Part shown: positions 17,904 to 26,645 of the stretch, piece by piece
Layout: the number at the start of each line of letters is the position of its first letter
Position numbering within the stretch: the first letter of the stretch is position 1
Assembly: GCF_007753265.1 (NCBI RefSeq)
Contig: NZ_CP036349.1
Span: 2,017,363-2,081,362, forward strand
Reading direction: 5' to 3'
Source: Botrimarina mediterranea
GTDB lineage: Bacteria; Planctomycetota; Planctomycetia; Pirellulales; Lacipirellulaceae
DNA length: 64,000 nucleotides
Position numbers and translations under genes: made by a program
The notes under the pieces: generated by a model
What the model was told of the DNA's origin: nothing
The model's database searches: none
The model's input: only the letters and a program-made list of their open reading frames with translations

Positions 17904-17946
17904 CGGGCCCTCCTGGCTTTAATATGAGCGATCGAAAAAAGGAACT

Positions 17947-18031
17947 GTGGGAGGCGTCTCCAGACGCCGATTACGCGCACCATGTCTAATCGGAATGGAT
18001 GCCGTAATCGGCGTCTGGAGACGCCTCCCAC
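17947..18031. repeat. Perfect 28-base inverted repeat
   Basis: Arms 17947-17974 and 18004-18031 (starting GTGGGAGGCGTCTCCAGACG) are exact reverse complements around a 29-base loop. It begins 16 bases downstream of the stop codon of the PEP-CTERM gene and could end its transcript. Confidence 0.85.
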
Positions 18032-18047
18032 AGGAGATGCAAAAGGT

Positions 18048-19043
18048 TTAGCTGCGACGAAGCGCCGCTATTGCGGCGAGGCCGACAAGGGTCAGCAATG
18101 CGCTGGTCGGCTCGGGCACGGAGTTCAGCACGCCCACCGCGCCGGTCGGGAGGCCGAGGTAGTCGAAGCCGGCCGAGTCGTAGGTTAGCCAGTTGTCGAG
18201 GATCGCGTTGCCCAGCGAATCGCGGGCGACGCCCGTTAGCGTGCCGCCGGCGCCATCGGAGAGGTCGCCGCTGCCGACCACGTCGACGAGTCGCACGTAG
18301 TCGATCGCCGTGATATCCACGACGCCGCCGGTCACCAGCGGGTCGCTCGCCAGTTCGGCGAGATCGAACGGCGTGCCCCAGTTCGCGGTGTGCTTTCCGG
18401 CGAGGTTGTAGAGGTTCGTGGCGTCGTAGGCTTGGAAAGCTCCCGAGACCGTGGTCGGCACCGTGTTCAGCGAGACCGATGGGAAGCGGAGAAAGTCAAC
18501 ACCGTTGCTAGAGACTTCGACATAGGCAAGCTCAGCGAGCAGGCTCGTGGCGCCGCCGAATGCAAAGGCGTTTTCGAACACGGCGAAGTCGGGCCCGGCG
18601 CCGTCGGTGATCGGCTTGGCGAACCCGAGCGTGATCGCGCCCGGGGCGTCGATGCCGATGAACCCGTAGGTGTCAGTCGTGCTGTCAATATCGCCGCTGA
18701 ACGGATCGCTAACCGCCGAGCCGGCATGGAAGTTGTTGGGTTCGGCGCCGGTTTGCGGAGCGTAGAGCTTGTTGAAGGGCGCGTTGGCGCCACCCGGCGC
18801 GGCGACGGGGCTGTAGAGTTCACCCAAGGAACTCAATGCGGTAGCGGGTTTGCTGAAGTTGGCGCCAACGCCGGGCGACGGCGCGTAGTTGACGACCGAA
18901 GACTCGAACGTTGTGATGCTCGCACGGGCAATCGGGTTGTCCGGCGCCCCGGCGGTGACGCCAGAGTAGCTCGAGTAGGGACCCGCTTGGGCGACGCCGA
19001 TCGTGGCGCCGAGAGCGATTAAAGGGAGACTGGTGCGGATCAT
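18048..19043 (-). CDS. PEP-CTERM surface protein under B12 riboswitch control
   Basis: 331 residues. A signal peptide ends around AQA (residue 23), and the C-terminus is a PEP-CTERM signal (SVPEPTSALLTLVGLAAIAA, then RRS), so an exosortase should process it at the cell surface. The core has the pattern GPDFAVFENAF, AYVEVSSNGVDFLRFPS, NWGTPFDLAEL and ITAIDYVRLVD, resembling surface proteins found in cobalamin-uptake loci of Bacteroidetes (from memory). With a cobalamin riboswitch 300 bases upstream, a role in capturing corrinoids is plausible (inference). ATG 19043 has GGAG upstream; a TTG at 19052 is less likely. Confidence 0.82.
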   Translation of the reverse strand: MIRTSLPLIALGATIGVAQAGPYSSYSGVTAGAPDNPIARASITTFESSVVNYAPSPGVGANFSKPATALSSLGELYSPVAAPGGANAPFNKLYAPQTGAEPNNFHAGSAVSDPFSGDIDSTTDTYGFIGIDAPGAITLGFAKPITDGAGPDFAVFENAFAFGGATSLLAELAYVEVSSNGVDFLRFPSVSLNTVPTTVSGAFQAYDATNLYNLAGKHTANWGTPFDLAELASDPLVTGGVVDITAIDYVRLVDVVGSGDLSDGAGGTLTGVARDSLGNAILDNWLTYDSAGFDYLGLPTGAVGVLNSVPEPTSALLTLVGLAAIAALRRS

Positions 19044-19340
19044 GAGTTGCAACTCCTGCAGTCAAAAGAAGGAAACGCGGATAGCGACGTCGCCAACCGC
19101 TGTCAAATACGGAAGAGCGAACGCCGGCCCGCCGCTGCGCACCGGTGGCGCAGAGGAGATGGAGACGCATGGGACTCGAGCGAGAATGAAAGCGGCGTTA
19201 GCACTCGCGCACCGTCAGCCGTGGCGCAGGGCAGGAGCCCTTCACCCAACGGCGTACGCCGTCACAGCACGGAGACACGGGAACAACGCAGCGATGAATG
19301 CGACGGCGGCTTTCCCTCGAAGCCGATCCGATGCCACGCG

Positions 19341-19532
19341 TTGGTAGGTCTTCTGACTCCCGGGCTCGCCGTGCCCTGCCTTCTCACTCACCTTCGCTTG
19401 ATGCGAAAGGTGGGTAATGGCTCTGAAGAAGGGGCTCGGCGTGTGTCGCCCGGTTACAGCGGCGGGGCCGTCCCGGAATCACACCGGGTTCCCTGTTACG
19501 TCGGCCTCGCAAGGGGCGAGACCGACCACCAA
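19341..19532 (-). promoter_or_regulatory. Cobalamin (B12) riboswitch
   Basis: On the minus strand the closing stem pairs TTGGTGGTC (19532-19524) with GACCTACCAA (19350-19341). Between them are the conserved blocks AACAGGGAA, GTGATTCCGGGACGG, CCGCCGCTGTAACCGG and GGGAGTCAGAAGACC, the hallmark of the RF00174 family. It lies in the leader of the PEP-CTERM gene (start 19043). Binding of adenosyl- or methylcobalamin should lower its expression. Confidence 0.93.
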
Positions 19533-19618
19533 CACACTGCCCAGCGTTGTAGACCGCCATGCGGCGGTTGTCTAGCGTCGGCTTGCGAAATCCTGCTGGC
19601 GCCTAAAAAAGGGAAGAT

Positions 19619-19710
19619 TGAACCACGAAGGGCACGAAGGACACGACGGCCAACTTGGCGGGGCTACGCCTGTCCCATTGGCAATCTCTTTGTGCCCTTT
19701 GTGGTTCCCT
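19619..19710. repeat. Inverted repeat, ACCACGAAGG family
   Basis: The left arm begins GAACCACGAAGGGCACGAAGG and the right arm ends TTGTGCCCTTTGTGGTTCC. Imperfect palindrome upstream of the metallophosphoesterase gene; related to 17507-17599, 35268-35350 and 62930-63002. Confidence 0.7.
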
Positions 19711-19794
19711 ACCCTTTCTTGGCGCTTGCGATGGGCCTACGCCAGTGGTCAGTATAGGGCAGAAACTCTTGGCCCCTCGACTTGGTTGGATGCG

Positions 19795-20796
19795 ATGACG
19801 AGAACTCTTTTGTTGCTGCTGATCGGCTTCGCGCCGACGTTTGCTCGTGGCGAGGCCGATCCGATTGCCGAGGGGTCTTGGACGCTCGCGGTTCTGCCCG
19901 ATACGCAGATCTACGCCGAGGCGTATCCGCAGCACTACGACGCGCAGACGCGTTGGCTCGTGGAGCACGCCGACTCGCACAACATCCGCTTCGTGCTCCA
20001 CGAGGGGGACGTCACCAATCAGAACACGCCCGAGCAGTGGGACAACGCGCGGAAGTCGATGTCGCTGCTCGACGGCAAGCTGCCTTACGCGATCGCACCG
20101 GGCAACCACGACTACGGCCCGGGCGGGAACGCGGCCGATCGGGTGAGCTTCTTCAACGAATCCAAATACTTCGGCCCCGTGTCGCCGTACGCGATCCAGC
20201 CGAGCCTCGGCGGGCGTTACGAAGAGACGACGACGGATAACACTTGGCATACGTTCGATGCCAACGGGCAGAAGTGGCTCGTTGTTGCTTTAGAGTTTGC
20301 GCCGCGTGATGAAGTCGTCGTCTGGGCTGACAGGATCGTCGCCGAGCACGCCGACCTGCCGGCGATCCTCGTGACACACGCTTACATGTACTCGGACGAC
20401 ACGATCTACGATTGGCGGGCGAAGGGCGCCAAGCAGTCGTGGAACCCCCACGCCTACGGCGTCGCCAAGCAGCCCGGCGAGACCGTCAACGACGGGCAAG
20501 AGCTGTGGGACAAGCTCGTCTCGAAGCACAAGAACTTCCGCTTGGTGTTCAACGGCCACGTCCTCAACGACGGCACGGGCTACCGTAGCACCAAGGGCAT
20601 TGAGGGGAACATCGTCCACCAGATGCTGGCAAACTACCAGTTCAAGAAGGAGGGCGGCCAGGGCGACCTGCGGCTGCTGGAGTTCAGTCAGGATGGCGAC
20701 GTGGCCGTGAGGACCTACTCGCCCGTCCTCGACCGCCACGACCGCGCGGACGACCAAGAGTTTAAGATCCGGCTAGACGAGTTGGGGCGGAAGTAG
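19795..20796 (+). CDS. Secreted metallophosphoesterase
   Basis: 333 residues. A short signal peptide ([19 protein letters not shown]) precedes a calcineurin-like domain with its metal motifs in order: [27 protein letters not shown] and FNGHVLNDG. It likely hydrolyses phosphomonoesters or diesters outside the cytoplasm. ATG 19795 is chosen because it begins the signal peptide; the longer frame upstream reads through a repeat. Confidence 0.88.
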   Translation: MTRTLLLLLIGFAPTFARGEADPIAEGSWTLAVLPDTQIYAEAYPQHYDAQTRWLVEHADSHNIRFVLHEGDVTNQNTPEQWDNARKSMSLLDGKLPYAIAPGNHDYGPGGNAADRVSFFNESKYFGPVSPYAIQPSLGGRYEETTTDNTWHTFDANGQKWLVVALEFAPRDEVVVWADRIVAEHADLPAILVTHAYMYSDDTIYDWRAKGAKQSWNPHAYGVAKQPGETVNDGQELWDKLVSKHKNFRLVFNGHVLNDGTGYRSTKGIEGNIVHQMLANYQFKKEGGQGDLRLLEFSQDGDVAVRTYSPVLDRHDRADDQEFKIRLDELGRK

Positions 20797-20896
20797 AAGG
20801 TCCGGACGGCGGGGAGCTTCCCTGACTAGAGCGTCTCCGCCGCCCAGCTATCGAGCCAATACGCAACCTAGAATCCTTCGACCAGAACAGCGAGCC

Positions 20897-21049
20897 ATGA
20901 CCACAATCTTCTTCTACGCGGCTGCAACGATCATCGGTGGGCTGTTCGCTTTGCTTGGCCTTGTTGTGGGTCTTGGACTGCTCGCCTACTTCTTAGAGGC
21001 GAAAGGGTTTATCAAGAACGAGGGCGTCGCTTGCAAGAACTCTCCGTAG
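20897..21049 (+). CDS. Small single-pass membrane protein
   Basis: 50 residues, MTTIFFYAAATIIGGLFALL at the start, one long hydrophobic helix (residues 4-34), then a short hydrophilic tail with one Cys. It resembles many unannotated bacterial micro-proteins. The start lacks a clear ribosome binding site, so support rests on the helix and the tidy stop. Confidence 0.45.
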   Translation: MTTIFFYAAATIIGGLFALLGLVVGLGLLAYFLEAKGFIKNEGVACKNSP

Positions 21050-21215
21050 CAGATTCCTTCAACAAGATTCAGAAGCCAACGATTTTCGCCTCGCTGGCTC
21101 TTCTGGTATAAGATGCCGCTAGGCTCCTGGCGATCGCCGGAGGCGTGGACTTGTCTCTCTTCTAAGCGAGGCGTTCGATAAACGGCCCTACTCGCTCAGA
21201 CGGCTCTCGGCCGTC

Positions 21216-21653
21216 GTGGTGGTTCTCCTCTTGGCGGCGGGCGCCTACGCCTACTGGTCGGCGGTTGCAGCGGCGCCGATGCGGTTGCCGCAAAACTCGA
21301 TCATGGTCCTCGCTCCGTACCGCTACAACGGGACGTGGGTGTTCGACGACGAGCGTGTCGGCCTCGTGCGCGAGCCCTTCGTCGCGGGGGTGCCTGAGAT
21401 GATCGATGTCCTGGTGGCCGACATTCCCGACGCCGACAAAGGGTTCCGGCTGACATTCTCCGCCAAGCCTTTCCCCGATTATGAGAAGAAGCTGACCCGC
21501 ACGCGCAGCGATGGCGTCGGCAACTACTACCGGCTCGACGACCCGACAATCGAAGGGCCGCCGATGGAAGGTTGGATCTGCCCAGCGCTGTTCAAATACT
21601 ACGACGCGGCGCCGGCAGAGTTGTACGTGAGGGCCGACCCGTCGCGCAGTTAA
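21216..21653 (+). CDS. DUF6717-like protein with N-terminal membrane anchor
   Basis: 145 residues from GTG 21216; the frame is open further upstream to 21123 but has no other usual start codon. One N-terminal membrane helix (VVLLLAAGAYAYWSAVA) is followed by a soluble domain with MVLAPYRYNGTWVFDDERVG, LVREPFV and CPALFKYYD, a pattern I associate with DUF6717. Function unknown. Confidence 0.6.
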   Translation: MVVLLLAAGAYAYWSAVAAAPMRLPQNSIMVLAPYRYNGTWVFDDERVGLVREPFVAGVPEMIDVLVADIPDADKGFRLTFSAKPFPDYEKKLTRTRSDGVGNYYRLDDPTIEGPPMEGWICPALFKYYDAAPAELYVRADPSRS

Positions 21654-21784
21654 TCGATTCCGGTTCGCTCGGACCATCGATCGACGCCTACCGATTCGTC
21701 TGAGCCTTGGGCGCGAACCCTCGGCGGACATCGGGCGCCGCCTTCCTACCGAGGGCGCAGATTCAACGAACGAGTTGGCTCTCG

Positions 21785-23797
21785 TTAACGGACACTTTCT
21801 AAGACGCCGCTCGCGAGACGCACCGGTTGTTGGTCGATCACTGGTGGGAGGGTGCGGATTTCGGCGGCGTGTTGGGCGTAGCCTTGCGGGTCGAGCGTGG
21901 CGACGTGTTCCATGAGCACACGGCGCACTTCAGCGATCGTCTGTGGGTGACGGTGCAGCATGACGTGGTCCTCGGGGACGACCACTTGCGACGCGAGCTG
22001 CGGCAGGTCGTCGAGGCGAGCGCTGTCGAGCGACACAACGCCGTCGCCGCGCGTCGTGAACCAGCTGGTGAACGCGCTGCGTGGCTCGTCGCCGACGACG
22101 TTGTGATACCGCACCCACGGCCCCGACTTGGCGGCCAGCAGCGCCGGCAGCATCGGCGACTCGGGCGACAGCGAGTCGATGCTCGTCATCACGCGCGCCG
22201 CGATTTGCGGACGGAAGAAGCCGGGGTTGCGACGGAACAGTTCTTGTTGCCGCGCCATCGTCTGCATCGGGAAGGCAATCAGCTTGGCGCCCACCCACTG
22301 CGTGAAGCCGTTGGCGAACATGCTGCCGCGGTGCGGCGTGCCGATCGTCACGACGCGTTGCACCGAGGGGTTCGGCTGGAAGAAGAACAGGTTCGACATG
22401 TACTGCCGAACTTCGGGGTCGGCGTCGAGTTCTTTGAATTCGCGGTCGGTAACGATCCGCCAGAAGTCCTGCCCGCTGTCCACCGTCTGCAGCCGCGACA
22501 AGAGCCCCCCCATGCTGTGGCCGACGAGCACTGTCTGATCCAGCGCGTAGGCGGTGTGCGTGGGATCGACCGTCTGCCTCAGCTCGGCAAGGTCCTTACG
22601 CATCTGCGCGGCGCTGACCCAGAAGGGATGGCCGGTCGGATAGAGATAGAACCAGAATTGATAGCGACTGCGGACGCGCGGATCGCTGCGGAGGTCGTTG
22701 AACATCTCCATCCACGTCGCAGGGCTCGACCAGAGGCCGTGCACCATGACGACGGGGATGCGGTTGGGGTCGTACGGCTCGAGGAGGTAGAGCCCCTCCT
22801 GCTGCTTGACGCTGTCGGGCTTCAACAAGCCGATCGTCGAGACGTCGCGGTCTTGGAGGTCGGGCTGATCGAGGTAGTACGCCAGCGGCGTCGTCAGGTC
22901 GGTCTCGAGCGGCGCCCGGCGGCCGGCAAGCTGGAAGGTCTTGTGGTCGGTCGTATCGTGCAGCTCAAGCACCAGCCGCACGCCCCCCTCGGGACGCGCC
23001 GGCGTCGGCTCGTAGCTCTCGGCGCGGGCCACCGCGGTGAGCGGGTAGCAGAGCTTGCGGGGGTAGAACTTGTCCTGGGGCTGATCGCGGTCGGGGTGAT
23101 GACGGATCGCGATTAGCGGCGTGCCGATGCCGGTAGTGTGGTAGTGGTTCCGGAGGGCGAGCACCTGGAAGTCGCTGGCGAACTCGAAGCTCTGGAAGTC
23201 AGCCTCGGTCCAGCGCTGGCTGTGCAGCTCGATAGCGACCGAGCAAGCCCCATGGGTCAGCGGCAGAGGGACGAGCGCGCCGGGCTTGACCTGATCCCGC
23301 TCTCTCAGCAGCCGTAGCAGGGCCTTGAGCGAGTCGTTGTACCGCCGCGTCGTACCGGGGATGCGCTGCCGCTCATCGGCCGCTAGAGCCCGGTAGCCGT
23401 GGACCAGCGATTCGGCGTAGAAGCCGACGGCCGCGTCGGGGTCGTCTTTGACGAGGCTATCCGCCTCGGTCGCCGCAAGCTCGGCGAGGGCGAACTCCAA
23501 GTCGGGCGCCAGCGTGCTGTGCGCCTCTTGCTCAAGCAATTCCAGCAGCTTGGCGCGCTGGTCGGGCTTAGTGGGATCAAGCCCCCTTGGCTGGGCGACC
23601 GCCAGTGTGGCGTCCGACAGTGCGGCGCGCCCATCACGAGACCAGAGCAACCGCGCCGCATAGGCTTGGTCGGCGGGTCGGCGTTCGATCCACTGCTCAC
23701 TAGTTGCACACCCTGTACAGAGGGCGACAACGGTGAGGATCACCGCAGCGAGAGCCGGCGATTGAGTCAATCGGCTGAACGCCACTGCGGCACGCAT
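21785..23797 (-). CDS. Lipoprotein alpha/beta hydrolase (lipase/esterase)
   Basis: 670 residues. The N-terminus carries a hydrophobic helix ending in a lipobox-like LCTGC with Cys at residue 30, so membrane anchoring by lipid is likely. The hydrolase part has VMVHGLWSSPATW (oxyanion region) and VLVGHSMGGLLSR, the nucleophile-elbow Ser. A helical ~170-residue N-terminal part precedes it. ATG 23797 is preferred; an in-frame ATG at 23851 would place 18 extra basic residues before the signal. Substrate unknown. Confidence 0.8.
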   Translation of the reverse strand: MRAAVAFSRLTQSPALAAVILTVVALCTGCATSEQWIERRPADQAYAARLLWSRDGRAALSDATLAVAQPRGLDPTKPDQRAKLLELLEQEAHSTLAPDLEFALAELAATEADSLVKDDPDAAVGFYAESLVHGYRALAADERQRIPGTTRRYNDSLKALLRLLRERDQVKPGALVPLPLTHGACSVAIELHSQRWTEADFQSFEFASDFQVLALRNHYHTTGIGTPLIAIRHHPDRDQPQDKFYPRKLCYPLTAVARAESYEPTPARPEGGVRLVLELHDTTDHKTFQLAGRRAPLETDLTTPLAYYLDQPDLQDRDVSTIGLLKPDSVKQQEGLYLLEPYDPNRIPVVMVHGLWSSPATWMEMFNDLRSDPRVRSRYQFWFYLYPTGHPFWVSAAQMRKDLAELRQTVDPTHTAYALDQTVLVGHSMGGLLSRLQTVDSGQDFWRIVTDREFKELDADPEVRQYMSNLFFFQPNPSVQRVVTIGTPHRGSMFANGFTQWVGAKLIAFPMQTMARQQELFRRNPGFFRPQIAARVMTSIDSLSPESPMLPALLAAKSGPWVRYHNVVGDEPRSAFTSWFTTRGDGVVSLDSARLDDLPQLASQVVVPEDHVMLHRHPQTIAEVRRVLMEHVATLDPQGYAQHAAEIRTLPPVIDQQPVRLASGVLESVR

Positions 23798-23935
23798 CGG
23801 GCGAGATCTTCCCGGCACGCGTCGGCCCGCGATTACGCACGGGCCTCTCAAGTTAGAACACTCTGCCGGACGCGAGGCACGCTACGGAGATCACGCCAAC
23901 GCGTCAATGCGAGTGTCTTCCGCGGTCAAACCGCA

Positions 23936-24169
23936 TCAAGCCGACGCGGCGGCGCGGCAGTCAGCGTTCATCAGCATCAACGAAATCGGGGAGTCTTCGT
24001 CCATCTCGAACTCGGTGACGGACTCCTTCAACTCGCCGCGGAGGATACGCACATCGCGAGGCGCCTGCACTGCCAGCGCGACACGGTTACCCGAGACACG
24101 GCGGACTTCGATCGTGATATCCTGTCCGATCTGGATTTGCTCACCGGTCTTACGGCTAAGAACTAGCAT
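23936..24169 (-). CDS. csrA: CsrA carbon storage regulator (second copy)
   Basis: 77 residues: MLVLSRKTGEQIQIGQDITI, the VRRVSGNRVALAVQAP strand and RILRGEL, all diagnostic. RNA-binding translational regulator. Unlike the first copy at 4675-5019 it has close to normal length, with a tail ending in DCRAAASA. AGGAGAG lies about eight bases upstream. Preceded by a sigma-54-like element. Confidence 0.94.
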   Translation of the reverse strand: MLVLSRKTGEQIQIGQDITIEVRRVSGNRVALAVQAPRDVRILRGELKESVTEFEMDEDSPISLMLMNADCRAAASA

Positions 24170-24241
24170 CGCTGGGCTCTCCTGTGCGCGGTTAAGGGGC
24201 GACTCCGCCGCCGATTGTGAAGTAGACGATCATACGGGTGT

Positions 24242-24256
24242 GCACACGGCGTGCCT
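24242..24256 (-). promoter_or_regulatory. Candidate sigma-54 (-24/-12) promoter of second csrA
   Basis: On the minus strand AGGCACG-CCGT-GTGC. GG and GC have the -24/-12 spacing, and the element is nearly the same as at the first csrA (4524-4538). The rest of the 337-base gap up to the M24 peptidase gene shows nothing further I can assign. Confidence 0.4.
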
Positions 24257-24506
24257 AATTCGAGCTTTAGAGCGATTGAGCAGATTTTTTCGTCGTTTTC
24301 ATTGCCTGCCAAAGAGATTACTTGGAGCCACCCCCACGACGCCTGCCGATGAAGAGTTGTTTGAGCGTCTCTGTATGGGACGAATTTCGTATCGGCAAGT
24401 CTCGCTTTGAGACGATTCCGGAGCCCGCCAGGGCCGGGTTGCACGCCAGGCCTGGGTCGTTTCCTCTGGTAGGCGACCGCCGCTCCACCCCTTTGAGTGA
24501 CCCGAC

Positions 24507-25616
24507 GTGATTGACAAAAACGCCCTGAAAGGCAGGCAGAACCGCCTCGTCGCCGAACTCCAACGACTCAAGTGCGGGATGGCGGTCCTGTTGCGACCCG
24601 AGTCGATCCAGTGGCTCACCGGCGCCTACGTCGGTCCGTTGTTCCAACCCGTCGCCGCCATCGACGACCAGGGGACCGTCACCCTCGTCTTGCCAAGCCG
24701 CAAGGCAGAGTTGCCGGTGCTAGCGGACAACGTGCGGACTTACGAAGAGAAGCGGCTCTCGACGATGCGAGACGCCAGCGATCAGCGCCACGAAGCCATC
24801 TTGGTGCTACTCGATTCATTCGGATCGGCGCCGAGTCGGGCCGGGTGCGAGTTCTCCCTCGCTCCGCAGTCGCTGTACGGCGCGCTGCACGGCGATTGGA
24901 TCGACTTCGACTCGGTAATGTTCCGCCTGCGTCGCAAGAAGGACGCCGACGAGCTAGCAATGATGGCGACCGCCAATCGCGCCAACGAGGCGATGTACGC
25001 TCGGGCGCGTGAGATCATCGAGCCGGGCCTCAACGAGCTTGATCTCTACAGCGAAATGCACCGCGTCGCCGTGCGGACGCTGGGCGAGCCGCTGACGTAC
25101 TTTGGCCAGGACTTCCGCTGCAACGCCCGCGGCGGGGCGCCCCGCGACCGCGCCGCCGAGGCCGGCGAGCTGTGGGTCCTCGACCTGGGCGTCGGCTACC
25201 GCGGCTACTACACGGACAACGCCCGCACGATCGCCGTCAGCGAGCCGACCGACGCCCAGCGATCGGCCTGGGAGCAACTCGCCGCCGTGTTCCCGATGGT
25301 CGAGGGAAAGGTGCGACCGGGCGTGAAGTGCCGTGAGGTCTTCGACGAGTCGGCGGCGATGCTAGCGGTCGCGGCGCCGTGGGTGTTCAACCACCACCTC
25401 GGCCATGGCGTCGGTCTCGCGCCGCATGAGGGGCCGCACCTCAACCCGAACTGGGACGACACGTTTGAGGTCGGCGATTACTTCACCGCCGAACCGGGGC
25501 TCTACCACGACGACCTGCGTCATGGCCTGCGGCTCGAGCAGAATTACGTCGTCACCGAGACGGGCGTCGATTTGCTGACGGATTGGCCGTTGGGCCTTCA
25601 GGACGGGCTCGCCTAG
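24507..25616 (+). CDS. M24 family aminopeptidase (Xaa-Pro peptidase-like)
   Basis: 369 residues from GTG. The creatinase N-terminal domain covers about residues 10-135, and the pita-bread domain follows with its five metal ligands: the Asp residues in LDLGVGYRGYYTDNART, the His in HHLGHGVGL, and Glu in TAEPGLY and RLEQNYVVTE. It probably removes N-terminal residues before proline in the cytoplasm. Start support is weak. Confidence 0.9.
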   Translation: MIDKNALKGRQNRLVAELQRLKCGMAVLLRPESIQWLTGAYVGPLFQPVAAIDDQGTVTLVLPSRKAELPVLADNVRTYEEKRLSTMRDASDQRHEAILVLLDSFGSAPSRAGCEFSLAPQSLYGALHGDWIDFDSVMFRLRRKKDADELAMMATANRANEAMYARAREIIEPGLNELDLYSEMHRVAVRTLGEPLTYFGQDFRCNARGGAPRDRAAEAGELWVLDLGVGYRGYYTDNARTIAVSEPTDAQRSAWEQLAAVFPMVEGKVRPGVKCREVFDESAAMLAVAAPWVFNHHLGHGVGLAPHEGPHLNPNWDDTFEVGDYFTAEPGLYHDDLRHGLRLEQNYVVTETGVDLLTDWPLGLQDGLA

Positions 25617-25639
25617 GCGTAGCGGCTCCCATCCGTGAA

Positions 25640-25720
25640 CGTCTGAGCCGTGGGCGGCAGCCCTCGGAGTGGAGGGCGGGTTGCGCTGCACTCCGAGGGC
25701 TGCCGCCCACGGCTCAGACG
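25640..25720. repeat. Perfect 31-base inverted repeat
   Basis: Arms 25640-25670 (starting CGTCTGAGCCGTGGGCGGCA) and 25690-25720 are exact reverse complements around a 19-base loop. It lies 23 bases after the M24 peptidase stop and may act as a terminator. Confidence 0.85.
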
Positions 25721-25853
25721 CAACGGTTTGGCGAAGCGTGCACTAGTATCGCCCGCACGCATTCGGCTTCCGCGAACGAGAGTCTCTCCCTACACTCCGC
25801 CGCGCGTTGGGCGCCTTGCCGCCTGCGCTGATGACACGACGGAGCACGCCAGG

Positions 25854-26645
25854 ATGAACGGCCTTGTCGATATCCACTGCCACCTGCTGCCGGGCATTGA
25901 CGACGGCGCCGCGGACCTCGAAGCGTCGCTGGCGATGGCGCGGATGTCGGTCGAGCAAGGCGTCGAGACGATCGTCGTCACGCCGCACCAGTTGGGCGCC
26001 TTCGAGTGCAATCGCGGCGACGACATCCGTCGTCGCACGGCCGAGCTGCAAGCCGAACTGACGCGGCACGACATCCCGCTGCGGGTGCTGCCGGGCGCCG
26101 ACGTACGGATCGAAGACCACATGATCGCTGGCCTGCAGTCGGGTGACGTCCTCTCGCTCGGCGATCATCGCCGCCACGTGCTGCTCGAGTTGCCGCACGA
26201 ATTGTACTTCCCGTTGGAGCCGGTGCTCAACGGTCTGAAGCGGATCGGCATGGCGGGCGTCCTCTCGCACCCCGAACGCAACGCAGGCTTGCTGGCGCGC
26301 CAGGACTTGATCGAGTCGCTCGTCGACGACGGCTGCTTGATGCAGGTGACGGCGGGCAGCCTTGTCGGCGGCTTCGGACCCGACAGCCAAGCGATGGCCG
26401 AGCGGATGGCGAGCCGCGGCTTGATCCACTTCCTCTCAACCGACGGGCACAGCCCGAAACGACGCCGCCCACGGCTTGGCGAGGCGTACACGAGGGCGGT
26501 CGAACTCGTCGGTGAAGACGCCGCCCGCCTGTGGTGCAGCGAGAACCCCCGGGCGGTCGCTGAAGGCCGTGAGGTCGTTCCTGGTCCGATTGTGGTCCGT
26601 AAGCCACGGCGGGGCTGGTCGCTGTTTTCTCGAGGTGCGGCCTGA
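25854..26645 (+). CDS. CpsB/CapC-type PHP-domain tyrosine phosphatase
   Basis: 263 residues. Metal motif DIHCHLLPGIDDGA at residues 6-19, then VVTPHQ, SHPERN and STDGHSP, the PHP-fold ligands typical of CpsB/YwqE phosphatases. These dephosphorylate bacterial tyrosine kinases that control exopolysaccharide. No kinase or capsule genes are seen here. ATG 25854 begins the conserved part. Its TGA overlaps the next ATG by one base. Confidence 0.85.
   Translation: MNGLVDIHCHLLPGIDDGAADLEASLAMARMSVEQGVETIVVTPHQLGAFECNRGDDIRRRTAELQAELTRHDIPLRVLPGADVRIEDHMIAGLQSGDVLSLGDHRRHVLLELPHELYFPLEPVLNGLKRIGMAGVLSHPERNAGLLARQDLIESLVDDGCLMQVTAGSLVGGFGPDSQAMAERMASRGLIHFLSTDGHSPKRRRPRLGEAYTRAVELVGEDAARLWCSENPRAVAEGREVVPGPIVVRKPRRGWSLFSRGAA

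Noticed and set aside
21827-23116. 429-codon open frame on the plus strand
   Set aside because: Antisense shadow of the lipoprotein lipase, composition dominated by Arg, His, Val and Glu.
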